Shown here one piece after another: positions 45,092-55,016 of a stretch of 64,000 nt of DNA. The notes beneath the pieces are model-generated. The model saw only the letters and a program-made list of their open reading frames with translations, was not told the DNA's origin and searched no databases. Numbering within the stretch: position 1 is the stretch's first letter; each line of letters begins with the position of its first letter. The stretch spans positions 1 through 64,000 of the forward strand of contig NZ_CABFMD010000022.1 in assembly GCF_901875555.1 (NCBI RefSeq). The letters run 5' to 3'. The stretch comes from Streptococcus parasanguinis (GTDB lineage: Bacteria > Bacillota > Bacilli > Lactobacillales > Streptococcaceae). The translations under genes were made by a program, and so were the position numbers.

Positions 45092-46075
45092 ATGGCAAAA
45101 CCTATTCGCGTATTACTCTATTACCTCTATACCCCCATTGAAAATGCTGAACAATTTGCAGCCGACCACTTGGCCTTCTGTAAATCAATCGGTCTGAAAG
45201 GCCGTATCCTAGTGGCTGACGAAGGAATCAATGGAACGGTTTCTGGTGACTATGAAACCACTCAAAAATACATGGACTACGTTCACAGCCTTCCAGGGAT
45301 GGAGGACCTTTGGTTTAAGATTGATGAGGAAGAAGAACAAGCCTTCAAGAAGATGTTCGTCCGCTATAAGAAAGAGATTGTCCACCTTGGTTTGGAAGAT
45401 GATAACTTTGACAACGACATCAATCCACTTGAAACAACAGGTGCTTACTTGTCGCCAAAAGAATTTAAAGAAGCCCTTTTAGACGAAGATACCGTTGTCC
45501 TTGATACTCGTAACGACTACGAGTACGACCTTGGACACTTCCGTGGCGCTATTCGCCCAGATATTCGCAATTTCCGCGAATTGCCACAATGGGTCCGTGA
45601 TAACAAGGAAAAATTCATGGACAAACGTGTCGTAGTTTACTGTACGGGTGGTGTCCGTTGTGAGAAATTCTCAGGCTGGATGGTCCGTGAAGGCTACAAA
45701 GATGTCGGTCAATTGCACGGAGGAATCGCAACTTACGGGAAAGACCCAGAAGTTCAAGGAGAACTGTGGGATGGAAAAATGTACGTCTTTGACGAGCGAA
45801 TTGCGGTTGATATCAACCATGTTGATCCAAGTGTTGTTGGAAAAGACTGGTTCGATGGGACGCCTTGTGAACGCTATGTCAACTGCGGTAACCCATTCTG
45901 TAACCGTCGGATCTTGACCTCAGAAGAGAACGAAGACAAGTACCTCCGTGGTTGCTCACACGAGTGCCGGGTTCACCCACGTAATCGCTATGTAGAAGAA
46001 CACAACTTGTCACAGGCAGAGGTTGCTGAGCGTTTGGCCCTTATCGGTGAGACGCTTGATGGAACACCTGCATAA
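45092..46075 (+). CDS. trhO: tRNA uridine(34) hydroxylase, rhodanese-like TrhO
   Basis: TrhO makes 5-hydroxyuridine at tRNA position 34 using oxygen, a step toward 5-methoxyuridine. The 327-residue protein (the old UPF0176 family) has an N-terminal ferredoxin-like domain ([19 protein letters not shown]), a rhodanese domain with the catalytic cysteine in [17 protein letters not shown] (about residue 184), and a C-terminal cysteine-rich zinc-type motif ([16 protein letters not shown]). The gene has its own promoter and terminator. Confidence 0.95.
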   Translation: MAKPIRVLLYYLYTPIENAEQFAADHLAFCKSIGLKGRILVADEGINGTVSGDYETTQKYMDYVHSLPGMEDLWFKIDEEEEQAFKKMFVRYKKEIVHLGLEDDNFDNDINPLETTGAYLSPKEFKEALLDEDTVVLDTRNDYEYDLGHFRGAIRPDIRNFRELPQWVRDNKEKFMDKRVVVYCTGGVRCEKFSGWMVREGYKDVGQLHGGIATYGKDPEVQGELWDGKMYVFDERIAVDINHVDPSVVGKDWFDGTPCERYVNCGNPFCNRRILTSEENEDKYLRGCSHECRVHPRNRYVEEHNLSQAEVAERLALIGETLDGTPA

Positions 46076-46083
46076 TAGGAACA

Positions 46084-46110
46084 AACAGTCTGAAAGCTCA
46101 GGCTGTTTTT
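46084..46110 (+). terminator. Terminator after trhO
   Basis: AACAGTCTGA pairs with TCAGGCTGTT around AAGC, followed by T. Confidence 0.85.
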
Positions 46111-46174
46111 ATATGGAAATTGATTGAAAGTTATGCTATACTTTGAGTAAGCGATTTCACAAAGGAGAAAACAA

Positions 46175-47080
46175 ATGAGTATCGTGTTTTCAATCAAAAA
46201 TAAAAAGAGCTTATTTGGCTATCAGAAAGTACTCGCAGCACAGGAAGTTCTTAAATTAGTGGAGGGGTTAACAACTTACAACTATGATCCTACCACCCTT
46301 CATCGTCCCTTAAATGATTTTGAAAGCTTGAACTGTATCGTGTACAAAAAAAGTGGTCTCCCTCTGCAGTTACGCTATTTTGATGAGGAAGAGTCTTATC
46401 AAATTCAGGTGCCCTCTTTTGCGATAGAAGAAGATTGGCAGTTGGCCCTGCGATGGATCAGTCGCTTAGGAGAAGTACTGGGAACCGAAATTGTATCGAG
46501 TGAGGGTGAAAACTATACTCCAGATTCTATCTTCCATTTTGATTATGAAGTCGTCATCCTAGAAACGCTGGGGAATTTGACCAAGGAAAAAGATCTAAAA
46601 GAGTTTGAAGTACAAGGCTTCGCTCATCCGGTCTATTTGGATCGGGATACAGTGCAGGAAGTCTTGAACCATGTCCATCCCCTAGAAGCCTACTCTGCCT
46701 TTATTAAGAAGATTCAATATAGTGCAGCTTATTTCAGTCAAGTCCGTTTTTACCAACAGGAGGAGACAGGAGCCTTCCTAGCCAGCTATAGCTTGACAGA
46801 AGATACGGATACGGTCTTGCCACGGGTGACACATGTTCCTGCAGAATATGTAGAAATCGTGGGCTTAGCAGGTGTCATTGATTGGCGGGTGCTATTGGTT
46901 GCGATCGATGGAGATCCGGATAAGCCAGAAAATTACCATCCAATTGGTTCTCTTGCTCTGAAGGACTTACTGGAGGCCTTAGAGCCAGATGAATACCAGC
47001 TGCTTGATGCTAGTCAAATTGAAATTAAAAAATTGTCCAAAGAACGCTTGCTAGAATTAGCGCAATTGGAAAACAAGTAA
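46175..47080 (+). CDS. DUF4299-like protein of unknown function
   Basis: This 301-residue soluble protein has no signal peptide or membrane segment. The start MSIVFSIKNKKSLFGYQKVL and the segment LPLQLRYFDEEESYQIQVPSF recall the streptococcal DUF4299 family; I assign this from memory of the N-terminal pattern, so treat it as tentative. AAAGGAG lies 8 bases upstream. It is monocistronic between trhO and the nucleoside/ECF operon. No catalytic motif can be recognised. Confidence 0.65.
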   Translation: MSIVFSIKNKKSLFGYQKVLAAQEVLKLVEGLTTYNYDPTTLHRPLNDFESLNCIVYKKSGLPLQLRYFDEEESYQIQVPSFAIEEDWQLALRWISRLGEVLGTEIVSSEGENYTPDSIFHFDYEVVILETLGNLTKEKDLKEFEVQGFAHPVYLDRDTVQEVLNHVHPLEAYSAFIKKIQYSAAYFSQVRFYQQEETGAFLASYSLTEDTDTVLPRVTHVPAEYVEIVGLAGVIDWRVLLVAIDGDPDKPENYHPIGSLALKDLLEALEPDEYQLLDASQIEIKKLSKERLLELAQLENK

Positions 47081-47093
47081 AAAATATCGAAGT

Positions 47094-47151
47094 GAACTGT
47101 CCTTCTGACGTTTGATCCGAAAAATCTAACGTCTGGGAGCAGTTCTTTTTT
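47094..47151 (+). terminator. Terminator after the DUF4299-like gene
   Basis: GAACTG pairs with CAGTTC at the base and GACGTTT with AACGTC inside, followed by TTTTTT. Confidence 0.75.
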
Positions 47152-47237
47152 ATGTTTCTTCTTTTGAGCAAAAACCATCGAGCAGGCTAATTGTGGTATA
47201 ATAGAGAACTAGAAGTAGAATGAATGAGGTGCACGAG

Positions 47238-48011
47238 ATGTTGTTAGAAGAATTTGACGCCAACCGACAGGCGATTATTAATCCACAAGACTTACACAAA
47301 CCAATTGAAGGATTTCCCAAAGTAGTCATCTCTTGCTTTTCCAGAGTAACTTTTGCGCGCCTCCTTGAAAATTATGAACATGAGGTCATCACAAGAACCT
47401 CCATGGCCAACTTTGAAGTTCTGGTTTATGGGATCACTATTGGAGACCAACAGATTGCTGTCTTTAATGCGCCAGTTGGGGCTGCTTCCTGTGTGGGAAT
47501 TATAGAGGATTTGATTCAATTTGGGATGGAAAAACTCGTTCTCTTTGGGACTTGTGGGGTTTTGGACCAAGATATTGAGGCAACCTCCATCATCATTCCA
47601 ACATCTGCCCTTCGAGACGAGGGGACTAGTTACCACTATCTTCCGGCTAGTGATGAAGTGGAAGTAAATAAGGAAAGCCTTCCTCTCTTCCAAGCCTTTC
47701 TGGATCGTCACAAGGTTTCCTATCAGTCAGGAAAAGTGTGGACGACAGATGCTCCCTACCGAGAAACCATCGACAAGATGAAGCGTCGAAAGGAAGCAGG
47801 AGCTATTTGTGTGGATATGGAATGTTCGGCCGTGGCAGCCTTAGCAGCCTTTAGGGGCTTTGAACTCTGCCACTTCTTCTACGCGGCAGACCACCTCTCT
47901 GAAGAAAAATGGGATATCCGAACCTTATCTAGTCATGAGGATTTAGATAGCAAGGATCGAATTGCGGAGTTAGCCCTCCAATTTGCACTCTTATGGGAGA
48001 AGGCAAACTAA
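47238..48011 (+). CDS. Nucleoside phosphorylase family protein
   Basis: This 257-residue member of the PNP/UDP phosphorylase family would cleave a nucleoside to base and ribose-1-phosphate, or hydrolyse it. Visible motifs are FGTCGVLDQDIEATSIIIP (phosphate and ribose site), TTDAPYRET and GAICVDMECSAVAALAAFRG, the last holding the Met-Glu pair that grips the ribose. ATG 47238 is preferred for GAGGTG upstream; ATG 47220 is possible. It starts the operon that continues with ECF ATPases, EcfT, an SDR and a PfkB kinase. The exact nucleoside is not evident; uridine or a modified nucleoside are candidates. Confidence 0.82.
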   Translation: MLLEEFDANRQAIINPQDLHKPIEGFPKVVISCFSRVTFARLLENYEHEVITRTSMANFEVLVYGITIGDQQIAVFNAPVGAASCVGIIEDLIQFGMEKLVLFGTCGVLDQDIEATSIIIPTSALRDEGTSYHYLPASDEVEVNKESLPLFQAFLDRHKVSYQSGKVWTTDAPYRETIDKMKRRKEAGAICVDMECSAVAALAAFRGFELCHFFYAADHLSEEKWDIRTLSSHEDLDSKDRIAELALQFALLWEKAN

Positions 48012-49715
48012 ATGAAAGAAGCAATGATTGAACTGAAGGATTTTTCCTTCCAATACAAGGCACAGTCTGAACCAACCTTGAAAAATCTCAACTTAACCAT
48101 TTATAAGGGGGAAAAGGTCCTAATTGTTGGACCATCTGGTTCTGGAAAGTCAACCATTGGCCAGTGCTTAAATGGGATTATTCCCAATATTTATAAAGGA
48201 ACCAGTAGTGGGCAATTCCTCATTCAGGGAAAAGAGGCCTTTGATCTCAGTATTTATGAGAAATCTCACTTGGTCAGTACGGTTTTGCAGGATACAGATG
48301 GTCAATTTATTGGTCTCAGTGTCGCAGAAGACTTAGCTTTTGCCCTTGAAAACGATATGGTGGAGCTGGGAACGATGAAAGAGCGTGTGCAGAGTTGGGC
48401 AGAACGATTAGATTTGAACAAGCTCTTGGATCATCGACCTCAAGATTTATCCGGTGGTCAAAAGCAGCGGGTGAGCTTAGCAGGCGTTCTGATTGACGAG
48501 AGTCCGATTCTACTCTTTGATGAACCACTGGCTAATCTAGATCCCAAGTCGGGCCAGGATATTATCGATCTGATCGATCAGATTCATGAAGAACAGGGGA
48601 CGACCACCATTATTATCGAACACCGTTTAGAGGATGTACTCTACCGTCCTGTCGATCGGGTCATCTTGATCAATCAAGGCCAAGTTCTCTTTAATGGTCA
48701 ACCAGATGAGTTGTTGAGAACGACACTGTTGGGTGAAAATGGGATTCGAGAACCTCTCTATTTAACAACTCTTCGTCAACTCGGTCAGGATTTAGATCAA
48801 TTGGAGCATCTGGATCGTCTGGAAGATATTGAGCTTACCGGTGTGAATCATTCCATTCCAGAAGCAACCTTTGCTAAAACTGGTGAAGCAGAAGAACTAT
48901 TGGAGTTGGAGCAGATTTCCTTTGCTTATCAAGAAAATCATCCGATCTTGAAAAATATTTCCCTCAGTATACCTAAGGGCCAGCGCTTAGCCATTGTCGG
49001 GAAGAATGGGGCAGGGAAATCAACTCTTGCTAAAGCCATCTGTGGCTTCATTACGACTGAAGGACAATACACCTTTAGAGGAGAAGACATCAAGCAGGAG
49101 AGTGTCAAGGAACGGGCAGAGCGAGTCGGCTATGTCTTGCAAAACCCCAATCAAATGATTTCAACCAACATGATTTTTGACGAGGTGGCTTTAGGCTTGC
49201 GCTTGCGGGGTGTCGCTGAAGAAGACATCAAAGAACGTGTCTATCAAGCGCTGAAGACTTGTGGCCTCTATGAGTTTCGTAAATGGCCGATTTCTGCTCT
49301 GTCATATGGACAAAAGAAACGGGTGACCATCGCTTCTATACTGGTTTTAGGACCAGAAATTTTGGTCTTGGACGAGCCAACGGCAGGTCAGGACCAGCGC
49401 AATTACACTGAAATCATGGAATTTCTAGATACCTTGCAACAAAAAGGCCATACCATTGTCATGATTACCCATGATATGCAGCTCATGCTGGACTATTCCG
49501 ATCGTGCAGTAGTGGTGACAGATGGTCAGATCATTGCCGACCTATCTCCTGCGGAATTGTTCACCCGTCCAGATATTTTACGACAGGCTAATTTGAAAGA
49601 GACATCCATTTTTGCCTTGGGCAATCGCTTAGGTGTTGATCCATTGGCCCTCACGCAATTTTACATGGAACAGAAAGGAGCAGGTCATGAATCATCGATT
49701 AGTCGGCTACCATGA
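48012..49715 (+). CDS. Fused double ATP-binding protein of an ECF transporter
   Basis: Two ABC ATPase domains are joined in one 567-residue chain. The N-terminal one has [24 protein letters not shown] and [13 protein letters not shown]. The C-terminal one (from about 300) has [24 protein letters not shown] and [12 protein letters not shown]. This YkoD-type fusion replaces the separate EcfA1/EcfA2 pair. The gene begins directly after the phosphorylase stop and runs into EcfT. No S component lies in this operon; the UPF0397 and MptD proteins at 39-41 kb are candidates. Confidence 0.92.
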   Translation: MKEAMIELKDFSFQYKAQSEPTLKNLNLTIYKGEKVLIVGPSGSGKSTIGQCLNGIIPNIYKGTSSGQFLIQGKEAFDLSIYEKSHLVSTVLQDTDGQFIGLSVAEDLAFALENDMVELGTMKERVQSWAERLDLNKLLDHRPQDLSGGQKQRVSLAGVLIDESPILLFDEPLANLDPKSGQDIIDLIDQIHEEQGTTTIIIEHRLEDVLYRPVDRVILINQGQVLFNGQPDELLRTTLLGENGIREPLYLTTLRQLGQDLDQLEHLDRLEDIELTGVNHSIPEATFAKTGEAEELLELEQISFAYQENHPILKNISLSIPKGQRLAIVGKNGAGKSTLAKAICGFITTEGQYTFRGEDIKQESVKERAERVGYVLQNPNQMISTNMIFDEVALGLRLRGVAEEDIKERVYQALKTCGLYEFRKWPISALSYGQKKRVTIASILVLGPEILVLDEPTAGQDQRNYTEIMEFLDTLQQKGHTIVMITHDMQLMLDYSDRAVVVTDGQIIADLSPAELFTRPDILRQANLKETSIFALGNRLGVDPLALTQFYMEQKGAGHESSISRLP

Positions 49716-50520
49716 GGGGAGCAGTTTTCTTCATCGCCTTTCAGGGGCGAGTAAGTTGCTCTTTCTTCTTTTAGTCTCTCTTGCAGCCATGCTGAGTTAT
49801 GATACCAGGCTCCTTTTGGGAATTGGTCTGGGTGCCTTGGCCTTGTTCTCTACTGCCCATATTCGCTTTCGGGATATTTCTTTTGTACTTGGATTTGCTA
49901 TTGTTTTTGCTTTTCTAAATGTGCTCATGGTCTATCTCTTTGCTCCTCAGTATGGGGTAGAGATTTATGGAGCGAAAACAATCCTCATCAAGGGCTGGGG
50001 AGCATACAGCATCACCTCTCAGCAGCTCTTTTATCTCTTTAATCTAGCTCTGAAGTATATTTGTACCATTCCTTTGGCTCTTATTTTCTTGATGACGACC
50101 CATCCCAGCCAATTTGCTTCGAGTCTCAACCAGATTGGCGTATCCTACAAGATTGCCTATTCTGTCAGCTTGACGCTGCGTTACATTCCTGACGTACAGG
50201 AAGAATATCAAACGATTAAATTGTCTCAGGAAGCCAGAGGAGTGGAGTTGTCCAAAAAGGCCAAACTGATCCAGCGAATTAAAGGCAATTTGCAAATCAT
50301 CTCTCCCTTAATTTTTAGCTCACTCGAGCGGATTGACAGCATTTCTACAGCCATGGAATTACGTCGCTTTGGAAAAAATAAAAAGCGCACTTGGTATTCT
50401 TACCAAGCCATGAAAGGGAAAGATTATGGGATGATTCTATCAGCCATAGCTGTACTGGTTTTAAGTATTATCCTGATTGTTCTTAATCAGGGACGTTTTT
50501 ACAATCCATGGAGGTCATGA
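49687..50520 (+). CDS. ECF transporter transmembrane subunit EcfT (CbiQ family)
   Basis: EcfT couples the ATPases to the substrate-binding S component. The 277-residue protein has about five hydrophobic helices and both coupling-helix motifs, EARGVELS (about residue 183) and MELRRFG (about 228), whose Arg residues dock in the ATPase grooves. ATG 49687 follows AAAGGAG; it overlaps the end of the ATPase gene by 29 bases, so the two are translated together. The next gene starts 2 bases after its stop. Confidence 0.92.
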   Translation: MNHRLVGYHEGSSFLHRLSGASKLLFLLLVSLAAMLSYDTRLLLGIGLGALALFSTAHIRFRDISFVLGFAIVFAFLNVLMVYLFAPQYGVEIYGAKTILIKGWGAYSITSQQLFYLFNLALKYICTIPLALIFLMTTHPSQFASSLNQIGVSYKIAYSVSLTLRYIPDVQEEYQTIKLSQEARGVELSKKAKLIQRIKGNLQIISPLIFSSLERIDSISTAMELRRFGKNKKRTWYSYQAMKGKDYGMILSAIAVLVLSIILIVLNQGRFYNPWRS

Positions 50521-50521
50521 C

Positions 50522-51274
50522 ATGTCAGAAACAATTTTAGTCACAGGTGCTTCGGCTGGTTTCGGTCAAGCGATCTGCCGTCGTTTAGTTGCAGATGGAC
50601 ACCGCGTCATTGGAGCAGCCAGACGTATCCAGAAATTACAGAAGTTACAAGAGGAGCTTGGAGAGTCCTTTTACCCCCTTCAAATGGATGTGACAGATCT
50701 TTCTCAGGTAGATCATGCCCTTGCTAGTTTACCAGCAGATTGGTCTCAGATTGACGTTTTGATCAACAATGCTGGACTTGCGTTAGGTCTTGCTCCAGCC
50801 CAGGAAGCAGAGATGGCAGACTGGTTGACCATGATTCAGACCAATATCGTTGGCTTAGTCTATTTGACACGGCAAATCTTACCTCAGATGGTGGAGCGAA
50901 ATGATGGCTATATCATCAATATGGGCTCTACAGCAGGGACAGTTCCTTATCCAGGTGCCAATATCTACGGAGCTTCCAAGGCTTTTGTCAAACAATTCTC
51001 CCTCAATCTTCGGGCAGATTTGGCGGGGAAGAAGATTCGTGTCAGCAATATTGAACCCGGTCTTTGTGAAGGGACAGAATTCTCTTTCGTCCGTTTTAAA
51101 GGAGATGAAAAACGGGTGGAATCCCTCTATCAGGATGCACATGCCATTCAGCCTGAAGACATTGCAAATACAGTTTCTTGGTTGCTCCAACAACCCAAGC
51201 ATGTCAATGTGAATCGCATCGAGATCATGCCGGTTTCTCAAACATTTGGCCCTCAGCCCGTTTATCGCGATTAA
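50522..51274 (+). CDS. Short-chain dehydrogenase/reductase
   Basis: This 250-residue classical SDR is similar to YdfG-type NADP-dependent 3-hydroxy acid dehydrogenases. The cofactor motif is TGASAGFGQAI (about residues 8-18), LINNAGLALG follows, and the catalytic set is S...YGASKAF (Tyr about 152, Lys 156). ATG 50522 follows GGAGGT. The operon context (nucleoside enzyme, ECF transporter, kinase) does not point to a clear substrate. A terminator separates it from the kinase gene. Confidence 0.88.
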   Translation: MSETILVTGASAGFGQAICRRLVADGHRVIGAARRIQKLQKLQEELGESFYPLQMDVTDLSQVDHALASLPADWSQIDVLINNAGLALGLAPAQEAEMADWLTMIQTNIVGLVYLTRQILPQMVERNDGYIINMGSTAGTVPYPGANIYGASKAFVKQFSLNLRADLAGKKIRVSNIEPGLCEGTEFSFVRFKGDEKRVESLYQDAHAIQPEDIANTVSWLLQQPKHVNVNRIEIMPVSQTFGPQPVYRD

Positions 51275-51282
51275 TGCTCATT

Positions 51283-51315
51283 TCAACCAATACCTGCCGT
51301 GTTGGTTGATTTTTT
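51283..51315 (+). terminator. Terminator after the SDR gene
   Basis: TCAACCAA pairs with TTGGTTGA, followed by TTTTTT. Confidence 0.85.
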
Positions 51316-51365
51316 AGTTTTATCTAAATTTTTGGTATAATAGATGGCAAAGTAAGGAGAATGAG

Positions 51366-52268
51366 ATGTCAAGCGCTTTAGTCATTGGTTCCACTGTTTG
51401 TGATGTCATGGTCTATTTAGACCGACTACCTAGTCGAGAAGGCGATGCCCATATTGATCATCAGCAATGGTCTGTCGGAGGGTGTGCCTTTAATGTTGTC
51501 AATATCTTGCATTTTTTGTCCCAAGACTATGAGTTTATCTCACCCGTTGGTTCGGGTATTTACGGAGATTTTGTAAAGAGTCACTTAAAAGAATTGGGCA
51601 TTACTTCCTCGATCTCATTAGCTGGTCCAAATGGTTGTTGCTACTGCTTTGTAGAGTCAGATGGCGAACGGACCTTCTTATCGGATCACGGTGTGGAGTA
51701 TAGCTTCCAAGCAGAATGGCTCAAAGATATCGCAACCGAACGGTTTGATTATATATATTTGTGTGGCCTAGAAGTAGAAGAACCAACCGGTCTTGCCTTG
51801 GTAGAGTCGGTTTCTCAATGCCAGGGACAGGTCATTTTCGCCCCTGGGCCAAGAGGACTCCTGATTCCGACAGAGCGACTGGGAGCGATCTATGATCTTC
51901 ATCCAATCCTGCACGTCAATGAAGCAGAAGCCCTTGCCTTTTCTGGATGTGATGATATTCGGAAGGCTGCTGAGAAATTGCACCAACGAACGGGTCAATT
52001 GGTCATTGTGACCTTAGGTGAAAAAGGAGCGATTGCCTATGATGGCACCTGGTACCAAGCCGCGGGTCAACCTGCACAAGTCGTGGATACAGTTGGTGCT
52101 GGCGATAGCCATGTAGGAGGCTTTCTGGCAGCGCGCTTAAGAGGGTTAGAAATCGAAGAAGCCCTCAGCTTTGCCAATAAAGTCTCCAGCCAAATTGTCG
52201 CAACCAAGGGCGTTCACCTCACTCAGGAACAATACCAAGCACTAAGAAAAGAACTCGCACAAAACTAA
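51366..52268 (+). CDS. PfkB-family sugar/nucleoside kinase
   Basis: This 300-residue ribokinase-type kinase has the first PfkB signature around GGCAFNVVNILHFLSQ and the second, DTVGAGDSHVGGFLAARL, with the catalytic Asp in GAGD (about residue 245). It could phosphorylate a ribose, nucleoside or pseudouridine; the phosphorylase at the start of the neighbouring operon makes a nucleoside or ribose product plausible. It has its own -10 (GGTATAAT near 51332) and so may be separately transcribed. Repeat A follows directly. Confidence 0.85.
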   Translation: MSSALVIGSTVCDVMVYLDRLPSREGDAHIDHQQWSVGGCAFNVVNILHFLSQDYEFISPVGSGIYGDFVKSHLKELGITSSISLAGPNGCCYCFVESDGERTFLSDHGVEYSFQAEWLKDIATERFDYIYLCGLEVEEPTGLALVESVSQCQGQVIFAPGPRGLLIPTERLGAIYDLHPILHVNEAEALAFSGCDDIRKAAEKLHQRTGQLVIVTLGEKGAIAYDGTWYQAAGQPAQVVDTVGAGDSHVGGFLAARLRGLEIEEALSFANKVSSQIVATKGVHLTQEQYQALRKELAQN

Positions 52269-52436
52269 AAAGAGAGTGGGACAGAAATCGGTCATTCGTT
52301 AGAATTCGATTTGGTCGTCCCACCTCCACACAGTTGAGTAGGGTTGTAAAAGCTGATGAAATCAGCGTAGTAGAGCCCACTCATGCTCAAACTCCAAAGA
52401 CAATTGAGAGGCTAGGACTTTTGTCCCAGCCTCTTA
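52268..52436 (+). repeat. Repeat family A, copy 3
   Basis: Forward orientation, shorter than the others: the stretch after the second hairpin (ACCACTGCGTCTTGC in other copies) is missing. The outer hairpins and the terminal GAGGCTAGGAC...GTCCCAGCCTC stem are kept. It lies between the converging PfkB kinase and rsmG genes. Confidence 0.85.
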
Positions 52437-52454
52437 TTTGACTTTATCCGCTTG

Positions 52455-52482
52455 GCCCTTTGTATCTTAATTTACAAAGGGC
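52455..52482. repeat. Inverted repeat at the rsmG 3' end
   Basis: GCCCTTTGTA and TACAAAGGGC form a perfect 10-base stem around an 8-base loop, overlapping the last codons of rsmG. Neither side has a T run, so it is a weak terminator candidate at best. Confidence 0.5.
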
Positions 52483-53185
52483 GTTTATTGGGCATTCCTG
52501 CTTTTCTTGGGTATTTGTTGGGGGTTTCTTTTTTCTTTTCTACGATAGTGATATAGCGCGGATCCCCATTTGGCAATGCATACTGTAGATTGTCTTCAAC
52601 CTTGCTAAAGAGCAGGTTAAGAGCATTTTTTGCTTCCTCTAACTCTTCTGGAGCGTTACTGGCCTTGAGAGCGAGGAGGCGACCACCGACTTTTAGATAA
52701 GGAATGGTCAGCTCAGATAGGACCTGCATCCGGGCAACAGCACGTGCAGTCACGACGTCAAATTGAGCACGAAAGGCCTTGTCTTGTGCAAAGTCCTCAG
52801 CCCGTCCATGGTAGAAATGAACACCATTCAAGCCTAACTCTTCAGCCAGCAGGTGGAGAAAGTTGATTCGCTTATTGAGGGAGTCGATAATAGTCACATC
52901 CAGCTCAGGAAAAAGGATTTTCATGGGAAGGCTGGGAAAGCCTGCACCAGCCCCAATATCCAAGAGACGAATCGGCCGATTTTCAATCAAACCTTGCAAA
53001 ATCGGTGCGATAGAATCATAAAAATGCTTGAGGTAAACCTCGTCCTTTTCAGTGATGGCAGTCAGGTTGATCTTTTCATTCCATTCAACGAGGAGCTCAA
53101 AATAGCGTTCGTATTGTTTTTTTTGATGTTTGGTTAACGGGTAGCCGAGATCGGCTAAACGTTCATAAAATTCTTCTGTTTTCAT
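52472..53185 (-). CDS. rsmG: 16S rRNA (guanine(527)-N7)-methyltransferase RsmG
   Basis: RsmG (GidB) methylates G527 of 16S rRNA; its loss gives low-level streptomycin resistance. The 237-residue protein has the SAM-binding motif [17 protein letters not shown] (about residue 73) and [12 protein letters not shown]. The N-terminal [18 protein letters not shown] helix is typical. It is divergent from lemA, with about 70 bases between. Confidence 0.96.
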   Translation of the reverse strand: MKTEEFYERLADLGYPLTKHQKKQYERYFELLVEWNEKINLTAITEKDEVYLKHFYDSIAPILQGLIENRPIRLLDIGAGAGFPSLPMKILFPELDVTIIDSLNKRINFLHLLAEELGLNGVHFYHGRAEDFAQDKAFRAQFDVVTARAVARMQVLSELTIPYLKVGGRLLALKASNAPEELEEAKNALNLLFSKVEDNLQYALPNGDPRYITIVEKKKETPNKYPRKAGMPNKRPL

Positions 53186-53255
53186 GGTATTATTTTACCA
53201 CAAAAGAAGGGAAATTTGATATACTGGTAGAAAGAAATGAAAGGAATTCAATAAA

Positions 53256-53816
53256 ATGACTTGGATTATTCTTGGGATCGTAGTGGTCCTTGTGTTATTG
53301 GTAATTGGAGTTTACAACGGTTTGGTTAGAAGCCGGATGCAAACTCGCGAGGCTTGGAGCCAAATTGACGTGCAATTGAAACGTCGGAATGACTTGCTTC
53401 CAAACTTGATCGAAACCGTCAAAGGCTATGCAAAATACGAAGGCGACACACTTGCAAAAGTGACGCAACTTCGTCAACAAGTCGCTCAAGCAGCATCTCC
53501 TGCTGAAGCGATGGCAGCCAGTGATGCTCTTTCCCGTCAAGTGGCAGGAATCTTTGCGGTAGCTGAAAACTACCCAGACTTGAAAGCCAACACCAACTTC
53601 ATGCAATTGCAGGAAGAATTGACCAATACAGAAAATAAAATTTCTTATGCGCGTCAATTGTACAACAGTGTTGCAAGCAACTACAATGTGAAATTGGAAA
53701 CTTTCCCAACAAATGTAATTGCTGGAATGTTTGGCTTTAAACAAGCCGAATTCCTTCAAGTGCCTGAAGAAGAAAAGGCAGTACCAAAGGTGGACTTTAG
53801 CGGATTAGGAGACTAA
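53256..53816 (+). CDS. lemA: LemA family membrane protein
   Basis: This 186-residue protein has one N-terminal membrane helix ([18 protein letters not shown]), then a long four-helix bundle: [39 protein letters not shown] and [19 protein letters not shown] are family hallmarks. In streptococci it almost always precedes htpX, as here (1-base gap), suggesting the two act together in membrane-protein quality control. The C-terminus faces the cell exterior if the N-terminus is in, as in other LemA proteins. Confidence 0.95.
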   Translation: MTWIILGIVVVLVLLVIGVYNGLVRSRMQTREAWSQIDVQLKRRNDLLPNLIETVKGYAKYEGDTLAKVTQLRQQVAQAASPAEAMAASDALSRQVAGIFAVAENYPDLKANTNFMQLQEELTNTENKISYARQLYNSVASNYNVKLETFPTNVIAGMFGFKQAEFLQVPEEEKAVPKVDFSGLGD

Positions 53817-53817
53817 T

Positions 53818-54714
53818 ATGCTGTTTGACCAAATTGCAAGCAATAAAAGGAGAACCTGGATTCTCCTTATTGCTTTTTTCATACTCTTGGCTCTCATCGG
53901 AGCAGCTGTCGGCTATCTTTGGTTGGGCTCTTCTCTTGGTGGGATTATCCTCGCCTTGATCATTGGTGGAATTTATGCCTTTAGCATGATCTTTCAATCG
54001 ACTGAGATCGTCATGCGGATGAACGGGGCGCGTGAGGTAACGGAAGAGCAAGCTCCTCAGCTCTACCACATTGTCCAAGACATGGCCATGGTAGCTCAGA
54101 TCCCTATGCCTCGGGTCTATATTGTAGAGGATCCGTCTATGAACGCTTTTGCGACGGGTTCCAACCCTCAAAATGCTGCCGTTGCAGCCACGACAGGGCT
54201 TCTAGCGGTCATGAACCGTGAGGAACTCGAAGCGGTCATTGGACATGAAGTCAGTCATATCCGTAATTACGATATTCGTATCTCCACGATTGCAGTTGCC
54301 TTGGCCAGCGCTATCACGATGCTCTCTAGTATCGGTGGCCGGATGATGTGGTGGGGCGGTGGCCGTAGACGGGATGATGATCGAGAAGGTGGTAGTGGTT
54401 TGGAAATTATTATCCTGATCCTTTCCATACTAGCGATTATCTTGGCTCCTTTAGCAGCAACCTTGGTGCAGTTAGCCATTTCTCGTCAGCGAGAATTCTT
54501 GGCAGATGCCTCAAGTGTCGAATTGACACGGAATCCTCAAGGAATGATCAATGCTTTGTTAAAGCTAGACAATAGCGAACCAATGCAACGACATGTCGAT
54601 GATGCGAGCAGTGCTCTTTTTATCAACGATCCAAAAAAAGAATCCGGTTTGCAAAAACTTTTTTATACCCACCCGCCAATTGCAGAGCGCGTGGCACGTT
54701 TAAGAAAAATGTAA
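53818..54714 (+). CDS. htpX: Membrane zinc metalloprotease HtpX
   Basis: HtpX (M48 family) degrades damaged membrane proteins. The 298-residue protein has the zinc site HEVSH (about residues 143-147) and the third ligand in [16 protein letters not shown] (about 223). Two hydrophobic segments lie at the N-terminus ([20 protein letters not shown] and [17 protein letters not shown]) and two flank the Gly/Arg/Asp-rich loop near residue 185. It follows lemA by 1 base and probably uses a binding site inside lemA. A terminator lies downstream of repeat B. Confidence 0.96.
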   Translation: MLFDQIASNKRRTWILLIAFFILLALIGAAVGYLWLGSSLGGIILALIIGGIYAFSMIFQSTEIVMRMNGAREVTEEQAPQLYHIVQDMAMVAQIPMPRVYIVEDPSMNAFATGSNPQNAAVAATTGLLAVMNREELEAVIGHEVSHIRNYDIRISTIAVALASAITMLSSIGGRMMWWGGGRRRDDDREGGSGLEIIILILSILAIILAPLAATLVQLAISRQREFLADASSVELTRNPQGMINALLKLDNSEPMQRHVDDASSALFINDPKKESGLQKLFYTHPPIAERVARLRKM

Positions 54715-54829
54715 AGGAAATCAACCATTAGCAATGTTAAGAGTATGGGGAAACAGTTTTTCTTTACAAATCTAATCAATTCTATAAAAATGAAAGAAAT
54801 TTATTCGTTAGAATGATTTAGTCATCTAT

Positions 54830-54985
54830 GGAAACTTTCCGCCGTGAGAAAAGTACCTAAAACACAATTGTTTCAGGTACTCGGAATTATTGAGACATTA
54901 GGCTCAATAATTAGTCTTGGAACTTCGACGAAGTTCGCTGACGTCCGTACTCACCTAAGGAAAGTTTTTAAGATGATTTTGTCTT
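54830..54985 (+). repeat. Repeat family B, copy 3
   Basis: Forward orientation. GAAACTTTCCGCCGTGAG and CTCACCTAAGGAAAGTTT are the terminal arms. The first stem (AGTACCTAAAAC...GTTTCAGGTACT) has one mismatch; the second is AATTATTGAG...CTCAATAATT. It fills most of the gap between htpX and the convergent MFS gene. Confidence 0.85.
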
Positions 54986-54992
54986 CAATTTG

Positions 54993-55016
54993 AATCCACC
55001 AAACGGTGGATTTTTT
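54993..55016. terminator. Terminator between htpX and the module 2 MFS gene
   Basis: AATCCACC pairs with GGTGGATT around AAAC, followed by T on the plus strand. It overlaps the last bases of the convergent MFS gene. Confidence 0.8.
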
